Assembly: GCF_025642115.1 (NCBI RefSeq)
Contig: NZ_CP106753.1
Span: forward strand, 3,349,501-3,413,500
Direction of reading: 5' to 3'
From: Chitiniphilus purpureus
GTDB taxonomy: Bacteria > Pseudomonadota > Gammaproteobacteria > Burkholderiales > Chitinibacteraceae
DNA: 64,000 nt
Part shown: piece by piece, positions 25,052-34,782 of the stretch
Numbering within the stretch: position 1 is the first letter of the stretch
Layout: every line of letters starts with the position of its first letter
Translations under genes and position numbers: made by a program
Notes under the pieces: generated by a model
What the model saw: the letters and a program-made list of their open reading frames with translations, nothing else
What the model was told of the DNA's origin: nothing
Databases searched by the model: none

Positions 25052-25160
25052 CCGGCTGACGCCGCCGCAGCGATCGGCAATAATCGGTTCTTGGCAAGGA
25101 ACGCGGCGCCAAGCGGGCTTTCCGCCCGGGCGCGGTCGTGAACCCACTCCAGCGAGCCCT

Positions 25161-25625
25161 ATGGACAAGCGCCTTCTTCCGCTGCTGTTGCTGACCGTGA
25201 TATGCCCGGCATTGGCCGGCAAGGTGTATCAATGGCGTGATGCCGACGGCAACGTGTTCTACAGCGACCGCCCTCCCGACGGCCGCAGCGCGCGCGAACG
25301 CGCGATCAAGCCCAATGTGGTGCAATCCCAGTCCGCCGGGCAGGACGCCGGCACCGGGGCGGGGCTGGTGTTCTACACCGCCTCGGGCTGCCCAAGCTGC
25401 GATGAGGCACGCCGGCTGCTCGACGACAACCGCATTCCATACCAGGCCAAGGTGCCCACCGAGGATGCCAAGCTGATGCAGGAGCTGGTGACCCGTGCCG
25501 GCGCCGACAACCTGGTGCCACCGGTGCTGGAGATCAACGGCCAGTTCGTCAAGGGCTGGAACCGCTTCACCTGGAGCGCCGTGCTGCGCCAAGCCGGCTA
25601 CACCATCACCGAACCGGCGCGCTGA
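25161..25625 (+). CDS. Exported DUF4124-glutaredoxin protein
   Basis: 154 residues. Signal peptide (MDKRLLPLLLLTVICPALA), a DUF4124 module ('KVYQWRDADGNVFYSDRPP', 20-39) and a glutaredoxin-like domain with CPSC (Cys77, Cys80), 'PYQAKVPTEDA' and 'VPPVLEINGQFVKGWN'. Glutaredoxin domains with an N-terminal DUF4124 are typical of periplasmic betaproteobacterial proteins. It may join the periplasmic thiol network of the nearby dsbD genes, but direct evidence is absent. Confidence 0.9.
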   Translation: MDKRLLPLLLLTVICPALAGKVYQWRDADGNVFYSDRPPDGRSARERAIKPNVVQSQSAGQDAGTGAGLVFYTASGCPSCDEARRLLDDNRIPYQAKVPTEDAKLMQELVTRAGADNLVPPVLEINGQFVKGWNRFTWSAVLRQAGYTITEPAR

Positions 25626-25649
25626 GCGCGCCACGTATTGAGAACCGCC

Positions 25650-26420
25650 ATGCAATTCGCCACCTGGAATGTGAACAGCCTCAAGGTCCGCCTGCCGCAG
25701 GTGCTGGACTGGCTGGCCGCGCAGCCGGCGCTGACCGCGCTGGCGCTGCAGGAAACCAAGCTCGAGGACAGTGCGTTTCCGCGTGCTGCCTTCGAGGACG
25801 CCGGCTACCACGTGGCGTTTTCCGGGCAGAAGACCTACAACGGCGTCGCCATCGTCTCGCGGGTGCCGCTCGAGCAGGTCGAAATGGGCATTCCGGGCTA
25901 TGCCGATCCGCAAAAACGGGTGATCTCGGCCACCGTTGCCGGGGTGCGCTTCATCTGCGTGTACGTGCCCAACGGTCAGGCGCTCGATTCGGACAAATAC
26001 CCCTACAAGCTCGGCTGGCTGAAGGCGTTGACCACCTGGCTGGCCGAGGAACTGCTCGCCCATCCGCGGCTGATCGTGGCGGGCGATTACAATATCGCGC
26101 CGGAAGACCGCGATGTGCACGATCCCAGGAAGTGGATAGGGCAGGTGTTGGTGTCGCCGCCCGAACGTGCCGCGTTCAGCGATCTGCAGGCGCTTGGCCT
26201 GGTCGACGCCTTCCGCGTGTTCGAGCAGCCGGAAAAATCGTTCAGCTGGTGGGACTACCGGCTCTACGGCTTCAAGCGCAATGCCGGTCTGCGCATCGAT
26301 CACCTGCTGGTCTCGCCGGCGCTGCGCCCGGCGTTGACCCGCTGCGTCATCGATATTGAACCGCGCCGCAACGAGCGGCCGTCGGACCACACCCCGGTAT
26401 GGGCGGAATTCGCCGGCTGA
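25650..26420 (+). CDS. xthA: Exodeoxyribonuclease III
   Basis: 256 residues from ATG 25650 ([16 protein letters not shown]). The EEP-fold motifs are complete: '[14 protein letters not shown]' with catalytic Glu35, 'VPNGQAL', '[16 protein letters not shown]', 'WWDYR', 'GLRIDHLL' and the terminal '[13 protein letters not shown]'. It is an apurinic endonuclease and 3'-5' exonuclease of base-excision repair. Single gene; start upstream at 25638 gives only four extra codons. Confidence 0.95.
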   Translation: MQFATWNVNSLKVRLPQVLDWLAAQPALTALALQETKLEDSAFPRAAFEDAGYHVAFSGQKTYNGVAIVSRVPLEQVEMGIPGYADPQKRVISATVAGVRFICVYVPNGQALDSDKYPYKLGWLKALTTWLAEELLAHPRLIVAGDYNIAPEDRDVHDPRKWIGQVLVSPPERAAFSDLQALGLVDAFRVFEQPEKSFSWWDYRLYGFKRNAGLRIDHLLVSPALRPALTRCVIDIEPRRNERPSDHTPVWAEFAG

Positions 26421-26512
26421 ACGGGCGTTGCCGTCAGCAAGCCGGGTACTCCGGTCTGCTGCAAAATCCTGCACAATCCGCTTGCCTACCTTCACCCGAT
26501 CGGAACAGCCCC

Positions 26513-27187
26513 ATGAACAAGGCCCGCCTGCTCTCCGGCAGCACATTGTTTTGCGAACTGAGCGAAGCCGAGCTCAACGAACTTGCGCAGCACGCCGAGC
26601 TGCGCGAGATCCGCGCCAAGCAGACCGTGGTCCAGCAAGGCACGGCCGGCGAGGAGATGTATGCGGTGCTGCACGGACGCCTCAAGGTCACCCGCAACAC
26701 CGAGGACGGGCGTGAAGCCACGCTGTGCATCCTCGAAGCCGGCGAAGTATTCGGCGAGATCGCGATGCTCGACGGCGGCGTGCGCAGTGCCAGCGTCGAG
26801 GCACTGGAGCAATGCGAACTGTTGGTGCTGGGGCGCGACGCGGTGATGGAATACCTGGAATCGCATCCCAAGGTGATGCGGCAGCTGATCGCGGCGCTGT
26901 GCGAGCGTCTGCGCGCAGCCGACAACCTGCTGCAGGACATGCTGTTCCTCAACCTGCCCGAACGGCTGGGCAAGATGCTGCGCCAGCTGGGTGAAGCGCA
27001 CGGTGCGGAGCAAAGCGACGGCAGCGTGCTGATCGACCTGAAACTGACGCAGCAGGAGCTGGCCAACCTGGTCGGCGCCAGCCGCGAATCGGTGAACAAG
27101 CAGCTCAATGCCTGGGTGGAACAGGACTGGATCGCGCTGGAGCACGGCCACGTGCGGCTGGTGCAGGTGGAAAAGCTGCCCGGCTGA
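26513..27187 (+). CDS. Crp/Fnr-family transcriptional regulator
   Basis: 224 residues from ATG 26513. The N-terminal cyclic-nucleotide-type beta-barrel ('GEEMYAVLHGRLKVTRNTEDG', 'EVFGEIAMLDGGVRSAS') lacks the N-terminal Cys set of oxygen-sensing FNR. The C-terminal winged helix is at about 165-215 ('LTQQELANLVGASRESVNKQL'). The effector is not known; it is closer to the CRP group than to FNR. The neighbouring genes give no clue to its targets. Confidence 0.92.
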   Translation: MNKARLLSGSTLFCELSEAELNELAQHAELREIRAKQTVVQQGTAGEEMYAVLHGRLKVTRNTEDGREATLCILEAGEVFGEIAMLDGGVRSASVEALEQCELLVLGRDAVMEYLESHPKVMRQLIAALCERLRAADNLLQDMLFLNLPERLGKMLRQLGEAHGAEQSDGSVLIDLKLTQQELANLVGASRESVNKQLNAWVEQDWIALEHGHVRLVQVEKLPG

Positions 27188-27324
27188 ACGCCGCCGTTGG
27201 CTGGCGGCGGCGCGCCCTGCTGCCCCGGCCTCGGTGCCGCGGGGGGCAGTGCCCGCGCCGTCAGCTGCCGCAGGGCGCCCGCCACGCGGGTGCGGCCATC
27301 AGCATCCACAGGCCAGGGCGGCGC

Positions 27325-27939
27325 TCAGCGCTGCGCCACCTGGTTCTTGCCCGGCTCCCATGCATACAGGCTCTTCCAGGCATCGTGCACCAGATTGGGG
27401 TACTCGGCCCGCCCCAGGCTGCCGTTGTAGCGGCCCAATGCGCGAAAGAGGTCGCCTTTCTCGATATCGAGGTAGTGCCGCAGGATGGTGCAGCCGTAGC
27501 GCAGGTTGGTATGGATGTCGAACAGGCTCTGGTCGGTGCTGCCGATCAGGCGCTGCCAGAACGGCATCACCTGCATCAGCCCCCGCGCGCCCACCGGGCT
27601 CAGCGCATAACGGTTGAAGCGGCTTTCCACATGGATGAGCCCCAGCACCAGCTGCGGGTCCAGCCCCGCCCGGGTGGCTTCGTAGTGCGCCGCAACCAGG
27701 ATCTTGCGGCGCATGAATTCGTCAGGGATGCGTTTTTCCAGCCGCACGGACATGTCGGCCAGCCACGCCTCGCCCTCCCGCGGATCGGCGAACACCAGGC
27801 GTGGCTGGGCCCCGTCGGAGATCGAGCGCTGCATCGTCGACTGCACCGACGAAGACAGTGCCTCCTCCCGCTGGGCACCAGCCCAGGAACAGGCCGCAAG
27901 GCCCCACAACAGCAATCCGAACAAACGAGACAAACGCAT
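27325..27939 (-). CDS. Lytic transglycosylase (SLT domain)
   Basis: 204 residues from ATG 27939; an upstream TTG at 27960 is less likely. A signal peptide (to about residue 22) precedes a family 1 goose-type lysozyme-like SLT domain with catalytic Glu105 in 'LIHVESRFNRYALSPVGARGLMQVMP' (landmarks: VESRF, GLMQV) and a distal 'RYNGSLGRAEYPNLV'. It cleaves the glycan strand of peptidoglycan to make 1,6-anhydro ends. It is immediately downstream of proS, as in other betaproteobacteria. Confidence 0.92.
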   Translation of the reverse strand: MRLSRLFGLLLWGLAACSWAGAQREEALSSSVQSTMQRSISDGAQPRLVFADPREGEAWLADMSVRLEKRIPDEFMRRKILVAAHYEATRAGLDPQLVLGLIHVESRFNRYALSPVGARGLMQVMPFWQRLIGSTDQSLFDIHTNLRYGCTILRHYLDIEKGDLFRALGRYNGSLGRAEYPNLVHDAWKSLYAWEPGKNQVAQR

Positions 27940-28010
27940 GATTTCCAAGGAAAAGTGCAACTGGTCGGACTGTAAGGTAGCCCCCTGACGGGGTCAACCG
28001 GGGCGGTGGC

Positions 28011-29726
28011 CTACTCGGCAAGCTTCCGACGAATGAACGCAGCCACCTCGCCCAGCGGCACCTTCTCCAGGTCGCCACCGCGCCGTGCCACGTATTCGAC
28101 CATGCCTTCCGCCAGCCCCTTGTCGCCCAGCGTGAGCCGGTGCGGGATGCCGATCAGTTCCATGTCGGCGAACATCGAACCGGGACGCTCGTTGCGATCA
28201 TCCAGCAGCACGTCGACCCCGGCGGCCTGCAGTTCGGCGTAGAGCTGGTCGGCTGCAGCCTTGACCGCGTCCGAGCGGTGATAGCCGACGGCGACGACGG
28301 CGAGGGCGAACGGCGCCATGGCGAGCGGGAAGCGGATGCCGCGCTCGTCGTGGTTCTGCTCGATGGCCGCCCCGACGATACGCGAGACGCCAATGCCGTA
28401 GCAGCCCATCTCGAAGGGCTTCAACTGGCCGTCGACGTCGGTGAAGGTGGCATTCATCGCCTCGGAATACTTGGTGCGCAGCTGAAACACATGGCCGACC
28501 TCGATGCCGCGGCACAGTGCCAGCACGCCCCGGCCATCCGGGCTCGGGTCACCGGCGACGACGTTGCGCACGTCGGCGACCACATCGGCCTCGGGCAGAT
28601 CGCGGCCCCAGTTCACACCGGCAATGTGGAATTTGGGCTTATTGGCACCGCACACCCAGTCGCTCATGGCGGCGACGGTGCGGTCGGCGATGATGCGGGT
28701 GCCGGCCGGCGCGCCGACCGGGCCGAGGAAGCCGGGCGGGCAGTTGAAGGCGGCACGGATTTCCTCCTCGGTCGCGAAGCGGAAGCCGTCCATGCCCTCG
28801 ACCTTGCCGAGCTTCACCTCGTTCAGGCTGTGATCGCCACGCAACAACACGATGACAAGCTTGCCGGCGGCATCGATCACGGCGATCAGCTTGACCGTCT
28901 TCTCGATCGGGATCCCCATCAGCCCGGCCACCTGTTCGCAGGTGGTCTGCTTCGGTGTCTCCACATCATGCAGCGCTTCGCTGGCGGCCGCGCGCGGCGC
29001 GGCCGGCGCCAGCGCCTCGGCCAGTTCGACATTGGCGGCGTAGTCCGAATCCGGGCAATAGGCCAGCAGATCCTCGCCGGCATCGGCGAGCACATGGAAT
29101 TCATGGCTGCCCGAACCGCCGATGGCACCGGTGTCGGCCGCCACCGCGCGGAACGCGAGGCCCAGCCGGCTGAACACATTGGAGTAGGCCTGATACATCC
29201 TGCCGTAGCTCGCCTGCAACCCCTCGAAGCTGGCATCGAACGAGTAGGCGTCCTTCATCACAAACTCGCGCGCACGCATCACGCCGAAGCGCGGGCGGAT
29301 CTCGTCGCGGAACTTCACCTGCACCTGGTAGAAATTCACCGGCAGCTGCTTGTAGCTGCGCAGCTCCAGCCGGGCGATGTCGGTGATCACTTCCTCGTGG
29401 GTCGGGCCGAAGCAGAAATCGCGTTCGTGCCGGTCCTTGATCTTGAGCATCTGCGGGCCGAACAGCGCCCAGCGGCCGGTCTCCTGCCACAGCTCGGCCG
29501 GCTGGATGGTGGGCATCAGCAATTCCTGCGCCCCGGCCTTGTCCATCTCGTCGCGCACCACGCCCTCCACCTTGCGCAGCACCTTCAGCCCCAGCGGCAT
29601 CCAGGTGTAGAGGCCCGAGCCCAGGCGCTTGATCAGGCCGGCACGCAGCATCAGCTTGTGGGAAACCAGCTCGGCTTCGGAAGGCGCTTCCTTGAGCGTG
29701 GAGAAGTAGAGTTGAGAGGTACGCAT
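28011..29726 (-). CDS. proS: Prolyl-tRNA synthetase
   Basis: 571 residues from ATG 29726, the standard length of the bacterial-type (ProS type 1) enzyme. Class II motifs are present: motif 1 at '[20 protein letters not shown]', motif 2 '[18 protein letters not shown]' to '[23 protein letters not shown]', then the YbaK-like editing insertion ('[19 protein letters not shown]' is its end), motif 3 '[16 protein letters not shown]' and the anticodon-binding domain. It charges tRNA-Pro. Confidence 0.97.
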   Translation of the reverse strand: MRTSQLYFSTLKEAPSEAELVSHKLMLRAGLIKRLGSGLYTWMPLGLKVLRKVEGVVRDEMDKAGAQELLMPTIQPAELWQETGRWALFGPQMLKIKDRHERDFCFGPTHEEVITDIARLELRSYKQLPVNFYQVQVKFRDEIRPRFGVMRAREFVMKDAYSFDASFEGLQASYGRMYQAYSNVFSRLGLAFRAVAADTGAIGGSGSHEFHVLADAGEDLLAYCPDSDYAANVELAEALAPAAPRAAASEALHDVETPKQTTCEQVAGLMGIPIEKTVKLIAVIDAAGKLVIVLLRGDHSLNEVKLGKVEGMDGFRFATEEEIRAAFNCPPGFLGPVGAPAGTRIIADRTVAAMSDWVCGANKPKFHIAGVNWGRDLPEADVVADVRNVVAGDPSPDGRGVLALCRGIEVGHVFQLRTKYSEAMNATFTDVDGQLKPFEMGCYGIGVSRIVGAAIEQNHDERGIRFPLAMAPFALAVVAVGYHRSDAVKAAADQLYAELQAAGVDVLLDDRNERPGSMFADMELIGIPHRLTLGDKGLAEGMVEYVARRGGDLEKVPLGEVAAFIRRKLAE

Positions 29727-29835
29727 GGCGGTATCTTGTCGGGGCGTTGGATCGGGTTGTGGCGAATGCACAGCCCGGCGCGTCTGGCCGGGGACGGGAA
29801 TCTTATCACCAACCGTGGCGCGCCCGCTGCCCGCC

Positions 29836-30529
29836 TCAGCGCGGCAGGCACCCATCCAGCGCCGCGACCAGCGCGCCGGCCAACCGGGCGCGGGTGGCCG
29901 GGCGGCCGAGCATGAGCGCGTCGTCGCGGTTGAGAATGACGCCAGCCTCAAACAGCACCGCCGGCATGCCTGCCCGCCGCAGCACCGCGAAATCAGCTTC
30001 GTACACGCCCAGTTCCCGATCGTAGAGCGTGCGCCTCTCACCCGGCACATCGGCGCTGTGATGCAAGGTGTGCCGGAAACCCTGCTCCCGCAACTGCCGC
30101 CCCATTGCCCGGGCGCAGCCGGCACTGACGGCGAACGCCGGATTGCTGCGCGATACGAACAGCGAATAGCCGGAAAAATCGGTGTACCAGCGCGCCGTGC
30201 CGTTCACGGTCCATTGCTTGAGAAAACGCGGCTGCGCCGAGTCGTGGTGGAGGGAGACGAAGAACCGGGCACGCGCAGCGGTCGCCAGCTGCGCCCGCGC
30301 GGCGAGCCCGGTCTCATCGCCCTCTGCGCCGATCAACAGCACAAGATGCCCGGCGCGGCGCAGCTGTTGCGCCAACTCCAGCGCCAGCGCACGGTTGTAC
30401 TCGAATTCGGGCACGCCATAGGCGCTGACGGCCCCGGGTGCCTGCAGCGAACCCGACATCGACCGCGATGGTCGCGGCCTGCAGCGGCAACGCAAGCAGG
30501 CTAGCGCTCGCCGCCAGCCGCCGCATCAT
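29836..30529 (-). pseudogene. N-acetylmuramoyl-L-alanine amidase (Amidase_3), apparently frameshifted at the zinc-binding His
   Basis: The signal peptide and first strand lie in one frame from ATG 30529/30526 (MRRLAASASLLALPLQAATIAVDVG), but the rest of the domain (APGAVSAYGVPEFEYNR... to the end at 29836) is in another frame. Inserting two bases after GGG near 30450-30452 restores 'VDVGHSLQAPGAVSAYG', including the conserved zinc-ligand His. The observed sequence reads GGGTTCGCTGCAG, that is 2 nt short. Later zinc-fold elements ('FVSLHHDSAQP' and '[16 protein letters not shown]') are intact. The gene overlaps the preceding membrane protein. A real lesion or an assembly error. Confidence 0.78.
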
Positions 30530-30875
30530 CCTGGGCCGCGGCCTGCCCCGCCCTCGCCTTTTCCAGTTCGACGCGCTTGACGGCGATCTTGGGGCGCAGC
30601 ACGTTCATCATCACGGTATCGCGCAGCCAGATCAGCAGGAACAGCCAGCACAGCAACAGCCCGGCATACGGCAGCGTGTCGCTGCGCAGCGCCGGAAAGA
30701 AGCGCTCGATCAGCGGGTTGATCGCAAACTGCACGCTGGCGATCACGATGCCCAGCAGCAGCAGCGTGGAGACGGCGCGTTCCTTGATGAAGGTGCCGCG
30801 CAGCAGCACCCGCTGCTCCCAGGCCGACAACCCCTGCAGCTCAGGCACATCGTCGGCACGAAAATAGAAAGCCAT
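30501..30875 (-). CDS. Small membrane protein, function unknown
   Basis: 124 residues from ATG 30875. Two hydrophobic segments ('ISTLLLLGIVIAS'-like and 'YAGLLLCWLFLLIWL') give a probable two-helix membrane protein with an Arg/Lys-rich cytoplasmic tail ('VLRPKIAVKRVELEKARAG'). It overlaps the amidase start by 26-29 nt and so probably shares its operon. I do not recognise a family. Confidence 0.72.
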   Translation of the reverse strand: MAFYFRADDVPELQGLSAWEQRVLLRGTFIKERAVSTLLLLGIVIASVQFAINPLIERFFPALRSDTLPYAGLLLCWLFLLIWLRDTVMMNVLRPKIAVKRVELEKARAGQAAAQDDAAAGGER

Positions 30876-31087
30876 GGTCGTAATCCTCGTTCTGCGGTCC
30901 GCAGTTTCGTGGGGGCGCCGGCAAAAAGCAAGCGGACCACCGGCACGCCGGCGCCGACCGTTCGTCTGTCGTGCCGCCCGCCGATGCTCTAACATTGCCC
31001 GATCGCGCCAAAGAGCGCGGGCGGCCGCAGGACGTCCGGGTCCAATCCCGGCCACGGCCGTCCCGATCACGTTCCAAAGGAGGAGAA

Positions 31088-32113
31088 ATGATCCGTTCGA
31101 TCCCGGCAGCGTCGATGCTGCTGCTCGCCACCCTCGCCAGCGCCAACGAGCCCGCCCCGGCCATCCCGCGCCTGACGCCGCCCGAGCTTGCCATCAGCCT
31201 GACCGAAACCGTCTATATCCCCGCGCAGGTGTCGCTGCTGGAGCACACCGGCCGCCTGACGGGGCAGATCGCCGCGCTGTGCGCCACGCCCAGCTCACAA
31301 CGACTGCAGGACAGCCGCGCCGCCTGGGTGTCCGCCAACCAGGCCTGGCGCCGCATCGACGCGGTGCGCATGGGCCCGAGCCGCCGCGAGGACGTCCAGA
31401 ATCAGTTCGATCCGTGGCCATTCGACGAGAAGACCGTCGCCAAGAAGATGCGCGACACCCCGCAGGACCCGACCTCGCAGCCGGCACTGGCCGCCTCGCG
31501 CGAGCTCAAGCAAGGGTTGCCGGCGCTCGAATACCTGCTGTTCGGCAACGGCGCCCCGGAAGCCGCGCCGCTTGCGGCCAAGAAGATCGACGCCGCCTGC
31601 CGCTATGGCCTGTGGGTGTCGGCGGGGGTCGCACGCCGCGCGCAGGAGCTGATCTACGAGTGGCAGGGGCTGCGCCGCGGGCTGAACTACGACCCGTCCT
31701 ACCCGCGTCCTTTCCTTTCCGAAGCGCTGACCCGCGCAGTGGCCGGATTGCGCGAGCTGGCAGGCTGGAAGCTTGCCAACCAGACCGAGGCACCGCGGCG
31801 CCAGGACTTCCCGGACTGGCGTGCCGGGGTCAGCAAGCGCAGCCTGGATTCGGGCCTGGACATGGTGGAGCGCACGCTGCTGGGCGTCGGCGGTGGTGCC
31901 GGTTTCGACGACTTCCTCGCCACCCGCGGCAAGGATGAAGCCATCGACGGCCTCAAGGTCAGGCTGGCCAACGCGCGTATCGCTGTCGCGGGCCTGCCCG
32001 ACGACCTGAGCAGCGCCGAAGGCGAACGGCGCTATGCGCAGCGGCGGCTGAACGAGCTGGCGGACTACATTGCCGGCCCGCTGGCCGAAGCGCTCGGCAT
32101 TCCGCTTTCCTGA
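31088..32113 (+). CDS. Imelysin-like (peptidase M75) exported protein
   Basis: 341 residues behind a strong AAGGAGGAGAA. Signal peptide (to about 20), then imelysin fold with 'AWVSANQAWRRIDAVRMGPS' and 'ELIYEWQGLRRGL'. The conserved GxHxxE motif of the iron-regulated imelysin group is represented by 'GLPALE' (His replaced by Pro), as in part of the family. Imelysins are iron-linked envelope proteins; protease activity here is unlikely. It is followed by a PhnD-like binding protein. No Fur box was recognised. Confidence 0.82.
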   Translation: MIRSIPAASMLLLATLASANEPAPAIPRLTPPELAISLTETVYIPAQVSLLEHTGRLTGQIAALCATPSSQRLQDSRAAWVSANQAWRRIDAVRMGPSRREDVQNQFDPWPFDEKTVAKKMRDTPQDPTSQPALAASRELKQGLPALEYLLFGNGAPEAAPLAAKKIDAACRYGLWVSAGVARRAQELIYEWQGLRRGLNYDPSYPRPFLSEALTRAVAGLRELAGWKLANQTEAPRRQDFPDWRAGVSKRSLDSGLDMVERTLLGVGGGAGFDDFLATRGKDEAIDGLKVRLANARIAVAGLPDDLSSAEGERRYAQRRLNELADYIAGPLAEALGIPLS

Positions 32114-32138
32114 GCGGCAGGCGGGCAGGCGACCGACT

Positions 32139-32154
32139 TGTCATCGCAATGACA
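32139..32154 (+). promoter_or_regulatory. Candidate regulatory inverted repeat (Pho-box-like)
   Basis: TGTCATCGCAATGACA is a perfect 6-4-6 inverted repeat about 60 nt before the PhnD-like gene. A further TCGTCAC lies 22 nt (two helical turns) after the first TTGTCAT. PhoB boxes are repeated CTGTCAT-like units; the match is partial, so the assignment is a guess. Confidence 0.35.
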
Positions 32155-32215
32155 TCAGATCGTCACAGGGCGGCTTTACGCTTTTGGCATTGCCACATGC
32201 CCCCGCCCTTGAACG

Positions 32216-33178
32216 ATGTTGCGTGCCGTTGCCGTGCTGCTCTGTCTGATCGCCCTGCCCACCCACGCCGACCTGACGCTGGGCCTCGTTGCCAACCGTA
32301 GCGTTGAGGAGACCCAGCGCGACTGGCAGCCCATCGCCGACGATCTGGCCCAGGCGCTCGGCGAACCGGTGCGGCTGATTGCCAGCAAGGACGAGACGCA
32401 GCTGCTCCGGCGTTTCGTGGCCGGCGAGATCGATATCCTGCGCGGCAGCAGCCGGCTTGCGCTTTCCGCCGTCGAGCAGGGTCAGGGCGAGGTGTTCGCA
32501 CGGCTTGCGCTGACCGGGCAGGTGACCCGTTACCAATCACTGCTGCTGGTACGTGCGGACGGCCCCGCCGACCTTGCCCAACTGCTGCGGAAACCGGGGC
32601 AGTGGCGCTATGCCAGCGGCTACCCCAGCTCCACCGCGGGCCACCTGATCCCCCGCTATCACGCCTTCCTGCGCAACAACGTCGTACCGGAGCGCTTCTT
32701 CCGTTCGATCCGGTCTGGCAATGCCGAAGACAATTTCCGGGCGCTGGTCGAACGGCGGGCCGACGTCGCCGCCAGTGACAGCGACGGCTGGCTGAAGCTG
32801 AACGAGAAATATCCGCGCGATGCCAAGCGCCTGCGCGTACTGTGGCGCTCGCCGCCTTTCTCGTACGATCCACTGGTGCTGCGTGGCACGCTGAACGCGG
32901 CGCGCAAGGACCGTATCGCCCGCTTTTTCATCGGCTACGGCAATCAGGGGCCCACCGCCACGCGCGAAAAGGAAAAGCTGTACTGGGCCGACCAGCTCGA
33001 CCGCTTCCTGCCTTCGAACAACCGGCAGCTGCGCGAGATCACCGATCTGCAGCTGTACGACGCGCTGTTCCGGCTGGCGCTCACCCCCGATCTGGGCGCG
33101 CCGCAGCGCAACGCGCAGGAAAAGGCGCTGTACCGGCGCTACGATCAGCTGGTCACGCTGCTGGGCGGGGTACGCTGA
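32216..33178 (+). CDS. PhnD/SsuA-like periplasmic substrate-binding protein
   Basis: 320 residues. Signal peptide (MLRAVAVLLCLIALPTHA) and a periplasmic binding fold of the phosphonate/phosphate type (PF12974-like): 'LGLVANRSVEETQRDWQPIADDLAQALG', 'VAGEIDILRGSSRLAL', 'YPSSTAGHLIPRYHAF' and 'ADVAASDSDGWLKL'. No permease or ATPase genes are adjacent, so it may be an orphan or act on a distant transporter or sensor. The ribosome site is weak. The ligand is not assignable. Confidence 0.85.
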   Translation: MLRAVAVLLCLIALPTHADLTLGLVANRSVEETQRDWQPIADDLAQALGEPVRLIASKDETQLLRRFVAGEIDILRGSSRLALSAVEQGQGEVFARLALTGQVTRYQSLLLVRADGPADLAQLLRKPGQWRYASGYPSSTAGHLIPRYHAFLRNNVVPERFFRSIRSGNAEDNFRALVERRADVAASDSDGWLKLNEKYPRDAKRLRVLWRSPPFSYDPLVLRGTLNAARKDRIARFFIGYGNQGPTATREKEKLYWADQLDRFLPSNNRQLREITDLQLYDALFRLALTPDLGAPQRNAQEKALYRRYDQLVTLLGGVR

Positions 33179-33321
33179 CCCGGGCCGGCGCGGCGCCGCG
33201 CGCATCAAGGCAAGCCGGTGCGGCCGCATGAGGGCCGCCGCGAGCAGGGATTTCGCCAATGGCGGCAGACACGGGCAGGCGGAGAATCCCGGCTCACGCA
33301 AGAACAACATTCCCACCTGCC

Positions 33322-34653
33322 ATGCCCTCCTCCTCCGCCCGCTCCAACTGGGGCTCAAAGCTCGGTTTCATCCTCGCCGCCGCCGGCTCCGCCGTCGGCC
33401 TGGGCGCGATCTGGAAATTCCCGTACGTCGCCGGCAAGAACGGCGGCGGGGCGTTCCTGATCGCCTATCTCGTCTGTGTCTTCACCCTGGGCATCGCGCT
33501 GCTGCTGGCCGAAATGGTGATCGGCCGCGCCGCCGGCAAGTCGGCGACCACGGCGTACCGCGACCTGAAGGGCGGCTGGTGGCCGTGGGCCGGGCGGCTG
33601 TCGGTGCTGTGTGTGTTCATCATCCTGAGCTACTACTGTGTAGTCGGCGGCTGGACCGTGGCGTACGTCTGGCGCTCGCTCAGCGGCGCGGCGCTCACCA
33701 CCGATACGGCCGCGCTCACGGCCGCGTTCGGGCAGTTCATCGCCAGCCCGGCACAGGCGCTCTCGTACACCGCGGTGTTCCTGGGAATCACCGCGGCAGT
33801 GGTGCTGGGCGGGGTGCAGCAGGGGATAGAACGGATGAGCAAGGTGCTGATGCCGGCGCTGTTCTTCCTGATGCTGCTGCTGATCGTGCGCGCACTGACG
33901 CTGCCGGGCGCGATCGAAGGCGTGCGCTACTTCATCAGCCCCGATTTTTCCAAGGTGAACGGCGCGATGCTGGTCGACGCGCTGGGGCTGGCGTTCTTCT
34001 CGCTGTCGCTCGGCGGCGGCATGATCATCGCCTACGGCTCCTATGTCGCACGCGACACCAGGCTGGTCGGCGCCACGCTGTGGGTCTCTGCGCTCGCGAC
34101 GCTGGCCTGCGTGTTGGCGGGGCTGATGGTGCTGCCGGCGGTGTTCGCCTTCCAGGTCGACCCCGCGGCGGGGCCCGGGCTGACCTTCATCACCATGCCG
34201 GCGATCTTTGCACAGATGCCGGCAGGCCAGGGCTTTGCGGTGGCGTTCTTCATGCTGCTGCTGTTTGCGGCGCTGACTTCGTCGGTGTCGATCCTGGAGC
34301 CCATCGTGGCCTTCCTGATCGACGAGTTCCGGATGGCGCGCCGCACGGCCACCTTACTCACATCGGCGGCGAGCTTCGTGCTGGGCATCCCGGCCGCGCT
34401 GTCGTTCGGTCCCCTGGCCGACCCGGTGCTGTTCGGCAGGAATCCGTTCGACCTGATGGACTATCTGGCGTCCAACATCCTGATGCCGGCCGGCGGCCTG
34501 CTGGCGGCGTTGTTCGTGGGCTGGGCGATCTGGCCACGCGTGAGCCAGGAGCTGCAGGCGGAAGGCGCACATGCGCTGCTGCGTCCGTTCCGGCTGGTGT
34601 GCGCAGTGATCGCGCCCATCCTGGTCGGCGTGATCTGGTATCACAACCTGTAG
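33322..34653 (+). CDS. Sodium-dependent neurotransmitter-symporter-family transporter
   Basis: 443 residues from ATG 33322. About 11 transmembrane helices and the SNF signature 'LGAIWKFPYVAGKNGGGAFL' at about 25-45, with 'YYCVVGGWTVAYVW', 'FFSLSLGGGMIIAYGSY' and 'ALTSSVSILEPIVAFLID'. Members of this bacterial branch carry amino acids with Na+ across the inner membrane; the substrate cannot be read. It is monocistronic. Confidence 0.93.
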   Translation: MPSSSARSNWGSKLGFILAAAGSAVGLGAIWKFPYVAGKNGGGAFLIAYLVCVFTLGIALLLAEMVIGRAAGKSATTAYRDLKGGWWPWAGRLSVLCVFIILSYYCVVGGWTVAYVWRSLSGAALTTDTAALTAAFGQFIASPAQALSYTAVFLGITAAVVLGGVQQGIERMSKVLMPALFFLMLLLIVRALTLPGAIEGVRYFISPDFSKVNGAMLVDALGLAFFSLSLGGGMIIAYGSYVARDTRLVGATLWVSALATLACVLAGLMVLPAVFAFQVDPAAGPGLTFITMPAIFAQMPAGQGFAVAFFMLLLFAALTSSVSILEPIVAFLIDEFRMARRTATLLTSAASFVLGIPAALSFGPLADPVLFGRNPFDLMDYLASNILMPAGGLLAALFVGWAIWPRVSQELQAEGAHALLRPFRLVCAVIAPILVGVIWYHNL

Positions 34654-34782
34654 CGGGCAGGGAGAAGGGCAGCAGCATAAACCCCGGGGCGGTCGTATCA
34701 AGCAGGTGGCGCGCGAAGCGCGCCTTCCCTCTTCCCATCCTGCCTATTCCCTTGCCCGCCTGTGCGCGGCACAATCGCCGGC

